From Nitrospira sp. (lineage in GTDB: Bacteria > Nitrospirota > Nitrospiria > Nitrospirales > Nitrospiraceae), in contig JANDJE010000005.1 in NCBI GenBank assembly GCA_024331095.1, positions 1 to 64,000 on the forward strand: 64,000 nt of DNA. Reading direction: 5' to 3'. Shown here in pieces: positions 15,929-24,871 of this stretch. The stretch's first letter is position 1, and each line of letters starts with the position of its first letter. Below the pieces are notes generated by a model. That model ran no database searches and was not told the origin of the DNA. It saw only the letters and a list, made by a program, of their open reading frames with translations. Position numbers and translations under genes: made by a program.

Positions 15929-17403
15929 CGTTGTCGGCCGGCGATCTGTTGCTCATTCTCCCGGAAATTTTGGTGGTCGCCGCGGCCTGCACCGTGCTTG
16001 CAATCGAGCCGATCATGACTCCTCATCAACGGGACGGGCTGGCCTGGCTCAGCCTGAGCACCTTGGCCGTCTGCATGGGGCTCATCGCTTCGCAACTGGG
16101 AAATCCGGCGGAGGCGTTCGGCGGGTTCATCAGAGTCGACGACTATGCCTGTTTTTGGAAGTTGCTGCTGTGCCTCGTATCCGGCCTCACGGTTCTCTTG
16201 TCCTACTCGTATTTGAAAGAAGAACGGCTGCGCGTCGGGGAATACTACGCTTTCGTCCTGCTGGCCCTTGCCGGCATGATGGTCATGGTCTCGGCGGAGG
16301 ATCTTTTGACCATCTACCTGGGCACGGAATTGATGTCGCTGTCGCTGTACGTGATGGCCGGGCTCAAGCGCGCGGAGCCCCGTTCGCTGGAAGCGTCCGC
16401 AAAATACTTCGTCTTGGGGGCGTTTTCGTCCGGCATTCTGCTCTTCGGCATTTCCTTGCTCTACGGAGCGACGGGCAGCACCAGACTGCCCGCCATCGGG
16501 GCGGCCCTCGCCGGCCACGGCTTGGATACCCCGCTGCCTCTCGTGGCCACGATCCTGCTGGCGGCCGGGTTCGGATTCAAGCTGGCCGTAGTGCCGTTCC
16601 ACATGTGGACGCCCGACGTGTATCAAGGCGCGCCCACCTCCGTCACGGCGTTCATGGCCGTGGCGTCCAAAGCCGCCAGTTTCGGCGCCTTTCTCCGCGT
16701 CTTTGTCGAAGGATTGGGCGGCCTCAAAACCGATTGGTCGTTCCTGTTTCTCCTCATCTGCATCGCGACGCTGGTGCTGGGAAACAGCGTGGCCTTGGTC
16801 CAGACCAACATCAAGCGGATGTTGGCCTATTCGAGCATCGCCCACGCCGGCTACGCCATGATCGGCGTCGTGGCGTCGGGACGATCGCCGGAACTCGCGG
16901 GCAACGCGATCGGCATCGCCAGCGTCATGCTCTACCTCGCGTTTTACGCGTTCATGACGTTTGGGGCGTTCGCCGTCGTCGCGATGCTTCGGAAGGGTGA
17001 CGTCGAGGGAGATGAGATCGAGGATTTCACCGGCTTGGCCAAACGCCATCCGCTCGCCGCGCTGCTGATGCTCGTGTTCATGGTGTCGCTGGCCGGCATT
17101 CCGCCGACGGCCGGATTCATCGGAAAATTTTACGTCTTCATGTCGGCGGTAGAGGCGGGACTCGCCTGGTTGGCCGTCGTTGCGTTGATCTTCGCCGTCG
17201 TCTCCGCCTACTACTATCTCCGCGTCGTGATGGTCATGTACATGCGCGAACCCGAAACATCGACGGCCGCGTCGCCGCGTCTGGTGCTGTCCCCGGCCAT
17301 CTCGATCGTCCTGGCCTGCGCGATCGCCGGCGTCGTGATTTTGGGCCTGTATCCCGGCCCGCTCGTGAACCTCGCCGTCCAAGCCGTGCAGGCCTTGCAA
17401 TAA
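15925..17403 (+). CDS. nuoN: NADH-quinone oxidoreductase subunit N
   Basis: Third antiporter-like subunit, 492 residues. Signatures: YLGTELMSLSLYVMAGLKR (key glutamate), FGFKLAVVPFHMWTPDVYQG (key lysine) and NIKRMLAYSSIAHAGYAMIG. Last gene of the nuo operon; it converges with the metallopeptidase gene 33 nt away, and I see no clear hairpin terminator between them. Confidence 0.96.
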   Translation: MTLSAGDLLLILPEILVVAAACTVLAIEPIMTPHQRDGLAWLSLSTLAVCMGLIASQLGNPAEAFGGFIRVDDYACFWKLLLCLVSGLTVLLSYSYLKEERLRVGEYYAFVLLALAGMMVMVSAEDLLTIYLGTELMSLSLYVMAGLKRAEPRSLEASAKYFVLGAFSSGILLFGISLLYGATGSTRLPAIGAALAGHGLDTPLPLVATILLAAGFGFKLAVVPFHMWTPDVYQGAPTSVTAFMAVASKAASFGAFLRVFVEGLGGLKTDWSFLFLLICIATLVLGNSVALVQTNIKRMLAYSSIAHAGYAMIGVVASGRSPELAGNAIGIASVMLYLAFYAFMTFGAFAVVAMLRKGDVEGDEIEDFTGLAKRHPLAALLMLVFMVSLAGIPPTAGFIGKFYVFMSAVEAGLAWLAVVALIFAVVSAYYYLRVVMVMYMREPETSTAASPRLVLSPAISIVLACAIAGVVILGLYPGPLVNLAVQAVQALQ

Positions 17404-17436
17404 ACCCTTTCCGACCGTCCTGTTGATCTCGCCGTG

Positions 17437-18594
17437 TCACCCTCTGTATCGTTGCAGAAACCGCACGATCGCCGACTGAGTGACCAAACCGACGATTTTC
17501 TCATCTTGCACGACGACGAGCCGATCCCATCCCCCCTGCGCCATCTGCGTCATCGCCTGGAGGATGGGAGCCTCCGGCTCCACAAACAGCGACGGCACCG
17601 CCGGACGCATGATCTCATCGATCTGTCTTCTTGACCAGAGCGACGTCGGCACCGACTGGACGTCCCGAGCCGTCACCAGCCCCAACAAGCGACCGTTGTC
17701 CACCACGGGAAATCCGCCGTAACCATAGGGCTGAAACCGTCCGTTGACCGCCTCATCCAACGTGCCGCCCGGAGAAAGAGAAACGACCGTCCTCGTCATC
17801 AACTCGCGAACCGGCACGGTTATGAGCACGTGGCGAAACACGGCCTGCCGTCGGCTGACCAACGATGCGGCGCAGAGAAACATGCCGATAAACACCGCCC
17901 ACCCGCCTCCGGACGCGGCCGAAGCGGATAACTCGCCTGTCAACGATCCCGCGAGCATGAGCAGCCCCGACAATCCGAACAGCACACCGAATCCAAAACC
18001 GGCCGAAGCGGCTCGTTTCGTCGCCTCATGAAAATCCAGCCCCCACGCCCACAACCCCGCCCGCAAGATCCGCCCTCCGTCCAACGGAAACCCTGGAAGC
18101 AGGTTGAACAGCCCGAGCTGGAGATTCACCGCGCCCAGAAGAATGCAGAGGACGATCATTCCATGAAGAGAAGAGCCCTGCCGGGTGATTTCCAACAACA
18201 GGGCCGCCCCCAAACAAACCCCTCCCAGGACGAAACTCACGAGCGGGCCGGCGACGGCGATGAGCGCTTCCGCACGCGGCGAGGGAGCCTCCTTGCGCAT
18301 CTGAGCCACGCCGCCGAAGACAAACAGCGTGATCCGCTCGATCGGAATGTGATACCGACAGGCCACGTAGCAGTGCCCCAGCTCATGCAACAACACGGAC
18401 AGAAAAAGCAGCAGGGTCGCGACCCCGCCCATCACCCAATACCGAGCGGGAGACAGGCCGGGCAGATGTTCGGGCAGGTAGTCCGACGCGAGCGTCCAAC
18501 TCACAAGAATAAAGATGAGGGTCCATGAAACGTGGATATGAATGGGAATCCCCGACACGGACCCGATCTTCCACGAGAGGGCCGGCCTGTTCAT
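17437..18594 (-). CDS. M50-family membrane zinc metallopeptidase with two CBS domains
   Basis: 385 residues. The site-2 protease fold is shown by the zinc-binding HELGH in LLHELGHCYVACRY (about residue 65) and the third ligand in NLLPGFPLDGGRILRA (about residue 165), inside about six transmembrane helices. A pair of CBS domains follows (about 245-385; VRELMTRTVVSLSPGGTLDE, IDEIMRPAVPSLFVEPEAPI), which usually sense adenine nucleotides. This domain order is that of SpoIVFB/Rip3-like intramembrane proteases. The substrate is unknown; no anti-sigma factor gene is adjacent. It converges with nuoN and is divergent from the deacetylase gene. Confidence 0.9.
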   Translation of the reverse strand: MNRPALSWKIGSVSGIPIHIHVSWTLIFILVSWTLASDYLPEHLPGLSPARYWVMGGVATLLLFLSVLLHELGHCYVACRYHIPIERITLFVFGGVAQMRKEAPSPRAEALIAVAGPLVSFVLGGVCLGAALLLEITRQGSSLHGMIVLCILLGAVNLQLGLFNLLPGFPLDGGRILRAGLWAWGLDFHEATKRAASAGFGFGVLFGLSGLLMLAGSLTGELSASAASGGGWAVFIGMFLCAASLVSRRQAVFRHVLITVPVRELMTRTVVSLSPGGTLDEAVNGRFQPYGYGGFPVVDNGRLLGLVTARDVQSVPTSLWSRRQIDEIMRPAVPSLFVEPEAPILQAMTQMAQGGWDRLVVVQDEKIVGLVTQSAIVRFLQRYRG

Positions 18595-18669
18595 GAATAC
18601 ACCCTATCAACCCGCTCCCGAGCGGTCAATCGATCGCAACGTCGTCCGGCGTGCGCTATACTACCGAGC

Positions 18670-19377
18670 ATGGCTCGGCGATTCTCCTTTTGGCTGATCG
18701 GTCTTTTGACCATCGGCGGCCAGGCCTGTGCCGTGTCCGTTCAGGCTCAAGTCATCAGGTCCGGTCCGCCGAATTGTCCCGGCGTGGCTCTCACGTTCGA
18801 CCTCTGTCCCGTCAAAAAAGGACCCGGCATCGATACGGCGTTGCTGGATTACTTGATCGACCATCGGATCCACTCCACCCTGTTCCTGTCCGGCAAGTGG
18901 ATCACCAAACATGAAGAAGAGGTGGGCCGATTGCTTGGCTTTGAATGGTTTGAGATCGGGACGCACGGCGACGCACACGCGCATTTGCCCTTCTACGACG
19001 CACGCGCACAGCGGGCTGAAATCTTGGGGCCGGTCGCCTATCTGAACAAACATTACGCCCATCGGGCCACGTTATTCCGTCCCCCCTACGGAGAATACGA
19101 TGACGTCACCGTTCAGGTGGTACAGGCGCTCGGCCTCCGGTTTATCCAATGGGACATCGAGTCGGGCGATCCCGACCCCCGTCTCTCGACGGAACGGATT
19201 CTCGATCACGTGACGAAGCGCCTGAAGCCGGGCAGCATTCTCGTGTTTCACGCCAACGGAAAGGGCCGGCGCACGCGAGAGGTGATCGAGCGACTAACCC
19301 GTGACGTGCTCCCTCATAAAAAACTGACCCCCATGACCGTCGGCGAGTTGCTGAATTGCAAAGAGGCGATTCGATGA
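18670..19377 (+). CDS. Secreted polysaccharide deacetylase (NodB-like)
   Basis: 235 residues with an N-terminal signal peptide (FSFWLIGLLTIGGQACA; cleavage likely near SVQAQ). NodB homology domain: TFDLCP in place of the usual TFDDG, EIGTHGDAHAH with the metal-binding HxxxH, RPPYGEYDD (motif 3), and VFHANG near the end. The first aspartate (catalytic base) is kept while the second, a metal ligand in classical members, is leucine; TFDLC occurs in a known subfamily. Likely acts on a cell-envelope or exopolysaccharide in the periplasm. Its stop overlaps the start of the acetyltransferase gene. The ATG at 18670 gives the signal peptide directly. Confidence 0.85.
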   Translation: MARRFSFWLIGLLTIGGQACAVSVQAQVIRSGPPNCPGVALTFDLCPVKKGPGIDTALLDYLIDHRIHSTLFLSGKWITKHEEEVGRLLGFEWFEIGTHGDAHAHLPFYDARAQRAEILGPVAYLNKHYAHRATLFRPPYGEYDDVTVQVVQALGLRFIQWDIESGDPDPRLSTERILDHVTKRLKPGSILVFHANGKGRRTREVIERLTRDVLPHKKLTPMTVGELLNCKEAIR

Positions 19378-19850
19378 CAGCCGTTCTTGTCAGGCCTATG
19401 CGGCCAGACGATCGATCGGCCGTCGTGCGCATGCTGGACGAATCGGATCCTTGGCGAACGCTCGGCTACACGGCGGCCGATTGGGATCGTATCTTTTGTC
19501 CCCTCCCCCAGGGACGAGACGGCTACGTGGCCGAGCTCGACGAGCAGGTCGCCGGGATCGCAGTCGTCCGGCTGAATTTTTTGGCCGGCGATTATTTGGA
19601 ACTGTTGGCCGTCGCGCCATGGACGCGCCGGAACGGGGTCGGACGTCGGCTGATCGAGCACGTGGAGCAGGCCGTGTTCGCCCGGACCAACAACCTGTTC
19701 GCCTGCGTATCGGACTTTAATGAGCAGGCCAGGGCCTTCTATCGGAAACTGGGCTATCAAGAGATCGGCCCGATGCCGGATTTTTTGATTCCGGGCTCTT
19801 CGGAGTTTCTCTTGCGGAAGACCGCGGGACCGGCTAGAGACAGCCGATAA
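19374..19850 (+). CDS. GNAT-family N-acetyltransferase (RimI-like)
   Basis: 158 residues. The acetyl-CoA site is VAPWTRRNGVGRRLIEHVE (motif R/Q-x-x-G-x-G/A at about residue 85), and the C-terminus has NEQARAFYRKLGYQEIG, the alpha4/beta7 signature of RimI-type enzymes. The substrate cannot be inferred. ATG 19374 overlaps the deacetylase stop (ATGA), implying translational coupling; AGAGGCG lies just upstream. Confidence 0.85.
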   Translation: MTAVLVRPMRPDDRSAVVRMLDESDPWRTLGYTAADWDRIFCPLPQGRDGYVAELDEQVAGIAVVRLNFLAGDYLELLAVAPWTRRNGVGRRLIEHVEQAVFARTNNLFACVSDFNEQARAFYRKLGYQEIGPMPDFLIPGSSEFLLRKTAGPARDSR

Positions 19851-19992
19851 CCATCCCCCTCATCCCGGCCGCCATCATCCTGGACAGCGATCCCGCCGGA
19901 CGGCGACCCCGCCGGAAATCTCCTTATCGCTTCATGTCGGATCTTGCCACCGGCCCTACACCATCTGCTATACATTTGCTATAAGTGATCGC

Positions 19993-20391
19993 ATGAAGGT
20001 GACCAAACTGCTCCATACGCGGATGCGCGTCAGCGATCTCGACGCCACGATCACGTTTTACACCGCCGTGCTCGGCTTGGAGGTCGTCGAGCGCAAGACC
20101 TCGCCGCGCGGATCGCAGCTCGCCTTCCTGAAAGTTCCCAACAGCGAGGAGCTGATCGAACTGACCTGTTTCCCCCCAAGCGGGCCGGTTCGCGTGCAGG
20201 AGGATCTCGTCCATCTCGCGTTTCAAGTAGAGAGTCTCGATCAAGCCGTCGCGTCGTTGGCCGAGCAAGGCATTCCGATCACGGACGGCCCCACTCAAAC
20301 CTCTTCCGGCAGCCGCTTCATCTTCATTGACGCTCCGGACGGCTACGAAATCGAATTGATCGAGCGCCCGGCCGGCGTGAAGATCGTCTGA
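19993..20391 (+). CDS. VOC-family protein, probable lactoylglutathione lyase
   Basis: 132 residues with two beta-alpha-beta-beta-beta modules. Candidate metal ligands are the histidine of KLLHTRMRVSD, the glutamate of ELIELTC, the histidine of LVHLAFQVES and the glutamate of GYEIELIER, the glyoxalase I pattern. Glyoxalase I converts the methylglyoxal-thiol hemithioacetal; other VOC dioxygenases or resistance proteins remain possible. TTGCCA-N19-TATACA at 19944-19974 could be its promoter, giving a short leader without a clear Shine-Dalgarno sequence. Confidence 0.75.
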   Translation: MKVTKLLHTRMRVSDLDATITFYTAVLGLEVVERKTSPRGSQLAFLKVPNSEELIELTCFPPSGPVRVQEDLVHLAFQVESLDQAVASLAEQGIPITDGPTQTSSGSRFIFIDAPDGYEIELIERPAGVKIV

Positions 20392-20425
20392 CGAGCCGCA
20401 TAATCACGTGACAAGGAGTTGACGA

Positions 20426-21295
20426 ATGAAAAACGGGTTCTTTCGCGGGCACGGCCTGGGCAACGATTATCTCGTCATGGACCCCCGGGAGTTGACATTC
20501 AAGCTCACCTCCAAGAACGTTCAACGCATCTGCGACCGCCATTGGGGACTGGGCAGTGACGGCATTCTCGCGTTGACTCCATCGAAGAACGCCGACTTCG
20601 GCCTGCGGATTTTCAATCCGGACGGCAGCGAAGCCGAAAAATCGGGAAACGGCCTTCGCATTTTCGCCCGCTACCTCCACGCGACCGGCAAGACGAAAAA
20701 GCGTCGGTTCACGGTCGAAACCAAAGGAGGACTCGTGTCGATCGCGCTCCATATCGACCGTCATGGCGACGCCCGTGAAGCCACGGTCGAAATGGGGCGG
20801 GCCACCTTCGCGCCGGCGTCGCTTCCCTGCGCGCTCGACGTCCCGGAATTGATTCAACGGCCGATCAACGTCGCGGGTCGCACGTTGATCTTCACCGGCG
20901 TGAGCGTGGGCAATCCCCATTGCGTGGTGTTCAAGCCTTCCGGCCAGTCCTGGTCGCGCGAGGACCTGTTGGAGCTGGGGCCGGCCTTGGAAACCCATCC
21001 GTTGTTTCCCAAACGAACGAACGTCCAATTGGCCGTCCCGACCGGTCGCAAGGAAATTTTTATTCTGATCTGGGAGCGAGGGGCCGGCGAAACCCAGGCG
21101 TCCGGTTCTTCGTCCTGCGCCGCCGCCAGCGCCGCCGTTCGCTTGGGCCTGGTCGAGAGCCCCGTCACGGTCAAGATGCCGGGCGGAACCCTGCGCATCG
21201 ACGTCGCCCCGGATTTCAGCCTCACCATGAAGGGGCCGGTGGCCGAAGTCGCGAGGGGTACGCTCAGTTCCTCGTTCGTTCGATCATTGCGATAG
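20426..21295 (+). CDS. DapF-family epimerase homologue with both catalytic cysteines replaced by serine
   Basis: 289 residues with the full DapF layout: HGLGNDYLVMD at the start, HWGLGSDGI, NPDGSEAEKSGNGLRIFARY, VGNPHCVVF and ERGAGETQASGSSSC. Diaminopimelate epimerase uses two cysteines, in (C)GNGxR and in GETxA(C)GTG. Here the codons read TCG and TCC, so both positions are serine. In the classical enzyme cysteine-to-serine changes abolish epimerisation, so a different reaction (dehydratase-like, another substrate) or a loss of activity is likely. AAGGAG lies 7 nt before the ATG. Automatic annotation would call this dapF; I would not use that symbol without a test. Confidence 0.85.
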   Translation: MKNGFFRGHGLGNDYLVMDPRELTFKLTSKNVQRICDRHWGLGSDGILALTPSKNADFGLRIFNPDGSEAEKSGNGLRIFARYLHATGKTKKRRFTVETKGGLVSIALHIDRHGDAREATVEMGRATFAPASLPCALDVPELIQRPINVAGRTLIFTGVSVGNPHCVVFKPSGQSWSREDLLELGPALETHPLFPKRTNVQLAVPTGRKEIFILIWERGAGETQASGSSSCAAASAAVRLGLVESPVTVKMPGGTLRIDVAPDFSLTMKGPVAEVARGTLSSSFVRSLR

Positions 21296-21389
21296 GGTCG
21301 CACGGTCTTCCCCAGGCATCCGCCGACCGTCGCGCACGAAGCAATGAGGACGCCGATCCTGGTATCCTTTTCTTCATCGAGACGTGACT

Positions 21390-23237
21390 ATGACGCGCGA
21401 CGAACTCCATGCCAAACTCGCTCACCTTCCCGAACGGCCGGGGGTGTATCTCTTCAAAAACGCCCAGGGAACCATCATCTACATCGGCAAGGCCGCCGTC
21501 TTGGCCGGTCGGGTGCGATCCTATTTTCAACGCAGCGCCGATCACAGTCCCAAAACCGCCTTGCTCGTGAGCCAGATCGCCGACGTGGAAACGATGGTCA
21601 CCCGTTCGGAATTGGAAGCTCTGATCCTCGAGAGCAACCTGGTCAAACGCCACAAGCCTCGATTCAACATCGTCCTTCGCGACGACAAACAATACCCCTA
21701 CCTTCGGCTGCCGATCAAAGACGACTTCCCGCGGCTGTCCATCGTGCGCCGCGTCCAGCGGGACGGAGCCCTCTACTACGGCCCCTATACGCCGACCAAC
21801 GCCCTGCGTGAGACGTTGAAAGTCATCAAGCACGTGTTCCCGCTGGCGACCTGCTCGATCGACATCGACGGAACGGCGGAACGGGCTTGCCTCGAGTTTG
21901 AAATCAAACGGTGCATGGCGCCTTGCACCGGCAACCAGACGAAGGACGAATACCACCAGATCGTGAGGCAGGTTCGTCAATTCCTGGAAGGCCGCGATCG
22001 AGAATTGTTGGACGACCTGCGCGAGAACATGGAGCAAGCGGCCGAGCGCCAGGAATTCGAGGAGGCGGCCCGGTTGCGCGACCGTCTCTTCAAGGTGGAG
22101 CGGATGTTGGAAAAGCAGCGGGTGACGCAGGTCTCGGCCGTGGATCAAGATGTGATCGGCCTGGCACGGCAAGGCGACGCCGTGGACTTGCAGATTCTGT
22201 TCGTCCGCGGCGGCCTGTTGATCGGACGGAAAGATTTCTTTTGGCCGCAGTCGGCCGATGCCGCCGATGAGGAACTGGTTCGATCGGCCATCGAGCAGTT
22301 TTATAACAAAGACGGGCAACCGCCCAGGGAAGTTCTGATCCCCACCGCCCTCGAAGACGCAACGTTGATTGAGCAGTGGCTTTCCGACAAGCGGGGAGAG
22401 CCGGTTCGCGTGGTCGCTCCGGAACGAGGCGCCAAGCACCAATTGATCCTCCTGGCCGAGGAAAACGCGGCGGCGGCCGTCGCCGACCATCTGCGGGAAG
22501 AAGAGCGAGACCGACAGGCCGGCGCGGAGCTTCAACGGCTGCTCAGACTGGATCGGCCCCCTCGACGGATCGAAGGCTTTGACATCTCCAACACCATGGG
22601 CGATCTCTCGGTCGCTTCCATGGTCGTCTGGGAAGACGGCCGGATGAAGAAGGCCGATTACCGGCGCTTCAAAATCAAGACGGTCGGCGGCGCCAACGAC
22701 TTTGCCAGCATCAAAGAAGCGGTAATTCGACGGTACGGCGCGCTTGAAGGTGAGTCGAGCGCCATAGCCGAAAGCCTCTCCCGTCCGGACCTGATCCTCA
22801 TCGACGGCGGCCTGGGGCAATTGTCATCGGCCTTGGAAGGTCTCAAGGAGGTCGGATTCCCGAACGTCCCGGCCCTCGGCTTGGCGAAGGCCCGCAGCGG
22901 TAAAGAGGAGCGCGTGTTCTTGGCCGGCAGAAAAAACCCGATCACCCTTTCCCCAACCTCACCCGCAACCCATCTGCTCCAACAGATTCGGGACGAGGCC
23001 CATCGTTTCGCGCTCACTTACCACCGCCGCCTGCGCGGACGATCGTTGACGACGTCCGGAATCGATCGCGTCATCGGGATCGGCGAAGTTCGACGGAACC
23101 GATTACTCACCCGATTCGGCAGCCTGGACAAGCTGGCTTCCGCCGACGACGAGGCTCTTCGTGAGGCGGGGCTCGATCTTCGGACTATCGCCGATCTTCG
23201 GCGGACACTCGGTGAAAAAGACCGGGACGTTTCGTGA
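21390..23237 (+). CDS. uvrC: Excinuclease ABC subunit C
   Basis: 615 residues, normal for UvrC, which makes both incisions in nucleotide excision repair. Order of domains: GIY-YIG nuclease (GVYLFKNAQGTIIYIGKA, about 15-95), cysteine-bearing linker (RCMAPCTG), UVR domain for UvrB contact (about 205-240, EFEEAARLRDRLFKVE), RNase H-like 3' nuclease (GFDISNTMGDLSVASMVVW, LILIDGGLGQL, TYHRRLRG) and C-terminal helix-hairpin-helix motifs. ATG 21390 chosen over GTG 21384. Confidence 0.96.
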   Translation: MTRDELHAKLAHLPERPGVYLFKNAQGTIIYIGKAAVLAGRVRSYFQRSADHSPKTALLVSQIADVETMVTRSELEALILESNLVKRHKPRFNIVLRDDKQYPYLRLPIKDDFPRLSIVRRVQRDGALYYGPYTPTNALRETLKVIKHVFPLATCSIDIDGTAERACLEFEIKRCMAPCTGNQTKDEYHQIVRQVRQFLEGRDRELLDDLRENMEQAAERQEFEEAARLRDRLFKVERMLEKQRVTQVSAVDQDVIGLARQGDAVDLQILFVRGGLLIGRKDFFWPQSADAADEELVRSAIEQFYNKDGQPPREVLIPTALEDATLIEQWLSDKRGEPVRVVAPERGAKHQLILLAEENAAAAVADHLREEERDRQAGAELQRLLRLDRPPRRIEGFDISNTMGDLSVASMVVWEDGRMKKADYRRFKIKTVGGANDFASIKEAVIRRYGALEGESSAIAESLSRPDLILIDGGLGQLSSALEGLKEVGFPNVPALGLAKARSGKEERVFLAGRKNPITLSPTSPATHLLQQIRDEAHRFALTYHRRLRGRSLTTSGIDRVIGIGEVRRNRLLTRFGSLDKLASADDEALREAGLDLRTIADLRRTLGEKDRDVS

Positions 23238-23273
23238 GGTCTCCCTCGCGGACGATCACGGTTTCTTAGTTTG

Positions 23274-24647
23274 TTAATAAAGCACGTGCAGGCCCACCGA
23301 TCCGAGGTGCACGGAAGCTCGATAGGTGCCGTGAAGCGTCGGGCTGATGAAGCTGCCGGCGACCGTGCGCGATTCATAAAACCATTCTTGAAACGCAAGA
23401 TCGATTCCGATTCCCTTGGGCCATAAAGACGACTCTCCGCTGCAAGGAATCAATCCCAACAGTCGCCCCGCTCCCTTGCAGAGCAACCCCGCGCCGAGGG
23501 AGAACGTGTGCGCCGACAACGACAACAGCGCGGGATTGAAGGTCCGGTTGGGAACGGGGTCTCCCGTGTAGGTATATCCCGTTCTGGCGGCCACCTCCCA
23601 GTGCGGCAACCAGGTCGGGTTCAACCATCGATACTCGGTCCCCACCGCGATGACGGGAACGTCGTTCCAGTCCTGCGGCTGACGGATAGTCGCTCCGTTT
23701 TGAAGTCGGATGTCGAGGTGTCTGTTGGCGCTCCACCCCACGTATTCCACGTCAAGCTCGATCTTCCATTCTTTTCCGCTCGTGCGGATCGGCCAATAGG
23801 CGATGGCGCCGGTGACGACGTGGGGGAGCGCCAGCTCCGTGGAGGCATCGAGGACCTTCACCCCCTCGGCCAGGATGGAACCGTTCAACGGCACGACCGC
23901 CCGACTGCGATACACGAGGCCGAGGGCCATGACGGGAAGCCCCGCCGCGTTTTTCAGCGGAACATATTGAAGACCCGCCGTCACTCCCGCTCCGGTTCCC
24001 TTCCCGTTAAATTCAATGGACGCGCCGGGTGGAAGGCCGAACGTGAAATCACTGATCAGTTTCGTCTCCGCATGGCCCTCGCCGAGAAAGCCGGCGAATG
24101 TATAAATGTCGGCGCCCACCCCCACGGATAACCTGTCGCTGATTCGATAGGCCACGGTAGGCTTGATGTCGATCAAGGGGAGCGTAGAGGAAGTCACGAT
24201 GGTTCGAAACGGCCCGTCGATCGGATATCGTATATTTAACCCATAGGGTGACGTAACGCCGACGCCAAGAGTGACAGCCGACAGACGGGACATTCCCAGC
24301 ATCCCCAAGTCGGCGCTGAGATAAAAGAAACTCGGAGGCGGCCAGTTGACGCTGCCGTTGAAGTCGCCATAGATCTCGCGGCCGGCGGGACTATCAAACG
24401 CAACGGATCCCCCGACCAGATTGGTTCCCGCCACACTCTGCATCCCTTTCGCCCGGCTCAATCCCGCCGGGTTATAGTGAACGGCCGAGGGGTCATCGAC
24501 CGCCGCCGCGAACGCGTTGCCCTGACCCGCGGCTCGCGCTCCCTGCGGCTGAAATCGAATAGCCTGTGCGTTCGCCGATTCCGGATACAACGGGACGATC
24601 CCAAATACCAGCATGACGATGACTCCGACGGTGCCGTGCAGAAACAT
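23274..24647 (-). CDS. FadL/TodX-type outer membrane transport protein
   Basis: 457 residues. Signal peptide MFLHGTVGVIVMLVFGIVPL ending near ANAQA. The mature N-terminus ARAAGQGNAFAAAVDDPSAV followed by HYNPAGLSR is the hatch signature of the OMPP1/FadL family of 14-stranded barrels that take up hydrophobic compounds; the protein ends in LHVLY with a terminal aromatic as barrels do. ATG 24647 is chosen because AAGGA sits 9 nt upstream; upstream ATGs at 24656 and 24716 lack this. Divergent from luxR, 224 nt away. Confidence 0.88.
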   Translation of the reverse strand: MFLHGTVGVIVMLVFGIVPLYPESANAQAIRFQPQGARAAGQGNAFAAAVDDPSAVHYNPAGLSRAKGMQSVAGTNLVGGSVAFDSPAGREIYGDFNGSVNWPPPSFFYLSADLGMLGMSRLSAVTLGVGVTSPYGLNIRYPIDGPFRTIVTSSTLPLIDIKPTVAYRISDRLSVGVGADIYTFAGFLGEGHAETKLISDFTFGLPPGASIEFNGKGTGAGVTAGLQYVPLKNAAGLPVMALGLVYRSRAVVPLNGSILAEGVKVLDASTELALPHVVTGAIAYWPIRTSGKEWKIELDVEYVGWSANRHLDIRLQNGATIRQPQDWNDVPVIAVGTEYRWLNPTWLPHWEVAARTGYTYTGDPVPNRTFNPALLSLSAHTFSLGAGLLCKGAGRLLGLIPCSGESSLWPKGIGIDLAFQEWFYESRTVAGSFISPTLHGTYRASVHLGSVGLHVLY

Positions 24648-24744
24648 GCGGATCATTCCTTCTCTCGGCTCAACGCCGATCACCTCCATCGCACCGGAGT
24701 CGTGTCCGCGCCGCATAGCTTTCTCTCACATACGTATAGCTACC

Positions 24745-24784
24745 AGGAATACAATTCCTCGTGACATAGGGCCGTTCGGCCCTA
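24745..24784. promoter_or_regulatory. Two inverted repeats between the FadL-like gene and luxR
   Basis: AGGAAT-ACA-ATTCCT at 24745-24759 (six-base arms) and TAGGGCCG-TT-CGGCCCTA at 24767-24784 (eight-base arms). Both lie upstream of the luxR -35 box. The first could be an operator. The second could be an operator or a hairpin in the leader of the divergent FadL-like gene. Neither has the CTG-N10-CAG form of a lux box. Confidence 0.4.
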
Positions 24785-24807
24785 CGCACATTTAACAGAT
24801 CGCCATC

Positions 24808-24836
24808 TTGATTTGGCCGTTCATACAAACTATGGT
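24808..24836 (+). promoter_or_regulatory. Sigma70-type promoter of luxR
   Basis: TTGATT at 24808-24813, a 17-nt spacer, TATGGT at 24831-24836. The transcription start would fall near 24843, leaving a leader of about 29 nt with GAGG 9 nt before the ATG. Confidence 0.5.
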
Positions 24837-24871
24837 ATCCGTACTTCTGCTTCGGCCTGAGGCTATATCGT

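Noticed and set aside
15619-17400. 593-codon open frame antisense to nuoM/nuoN
   Set aside because: Low-complexity His/Arg/Gln-rich translation opposite clear NuoM and NuoN sequence.
14297-17403. Complex I of the duplicated-nuoM type reported for Nitrospira
   Set aside because: The operon holds one nuoL, one nuoM and one nuoN in the usual order; no second nuoM is present.
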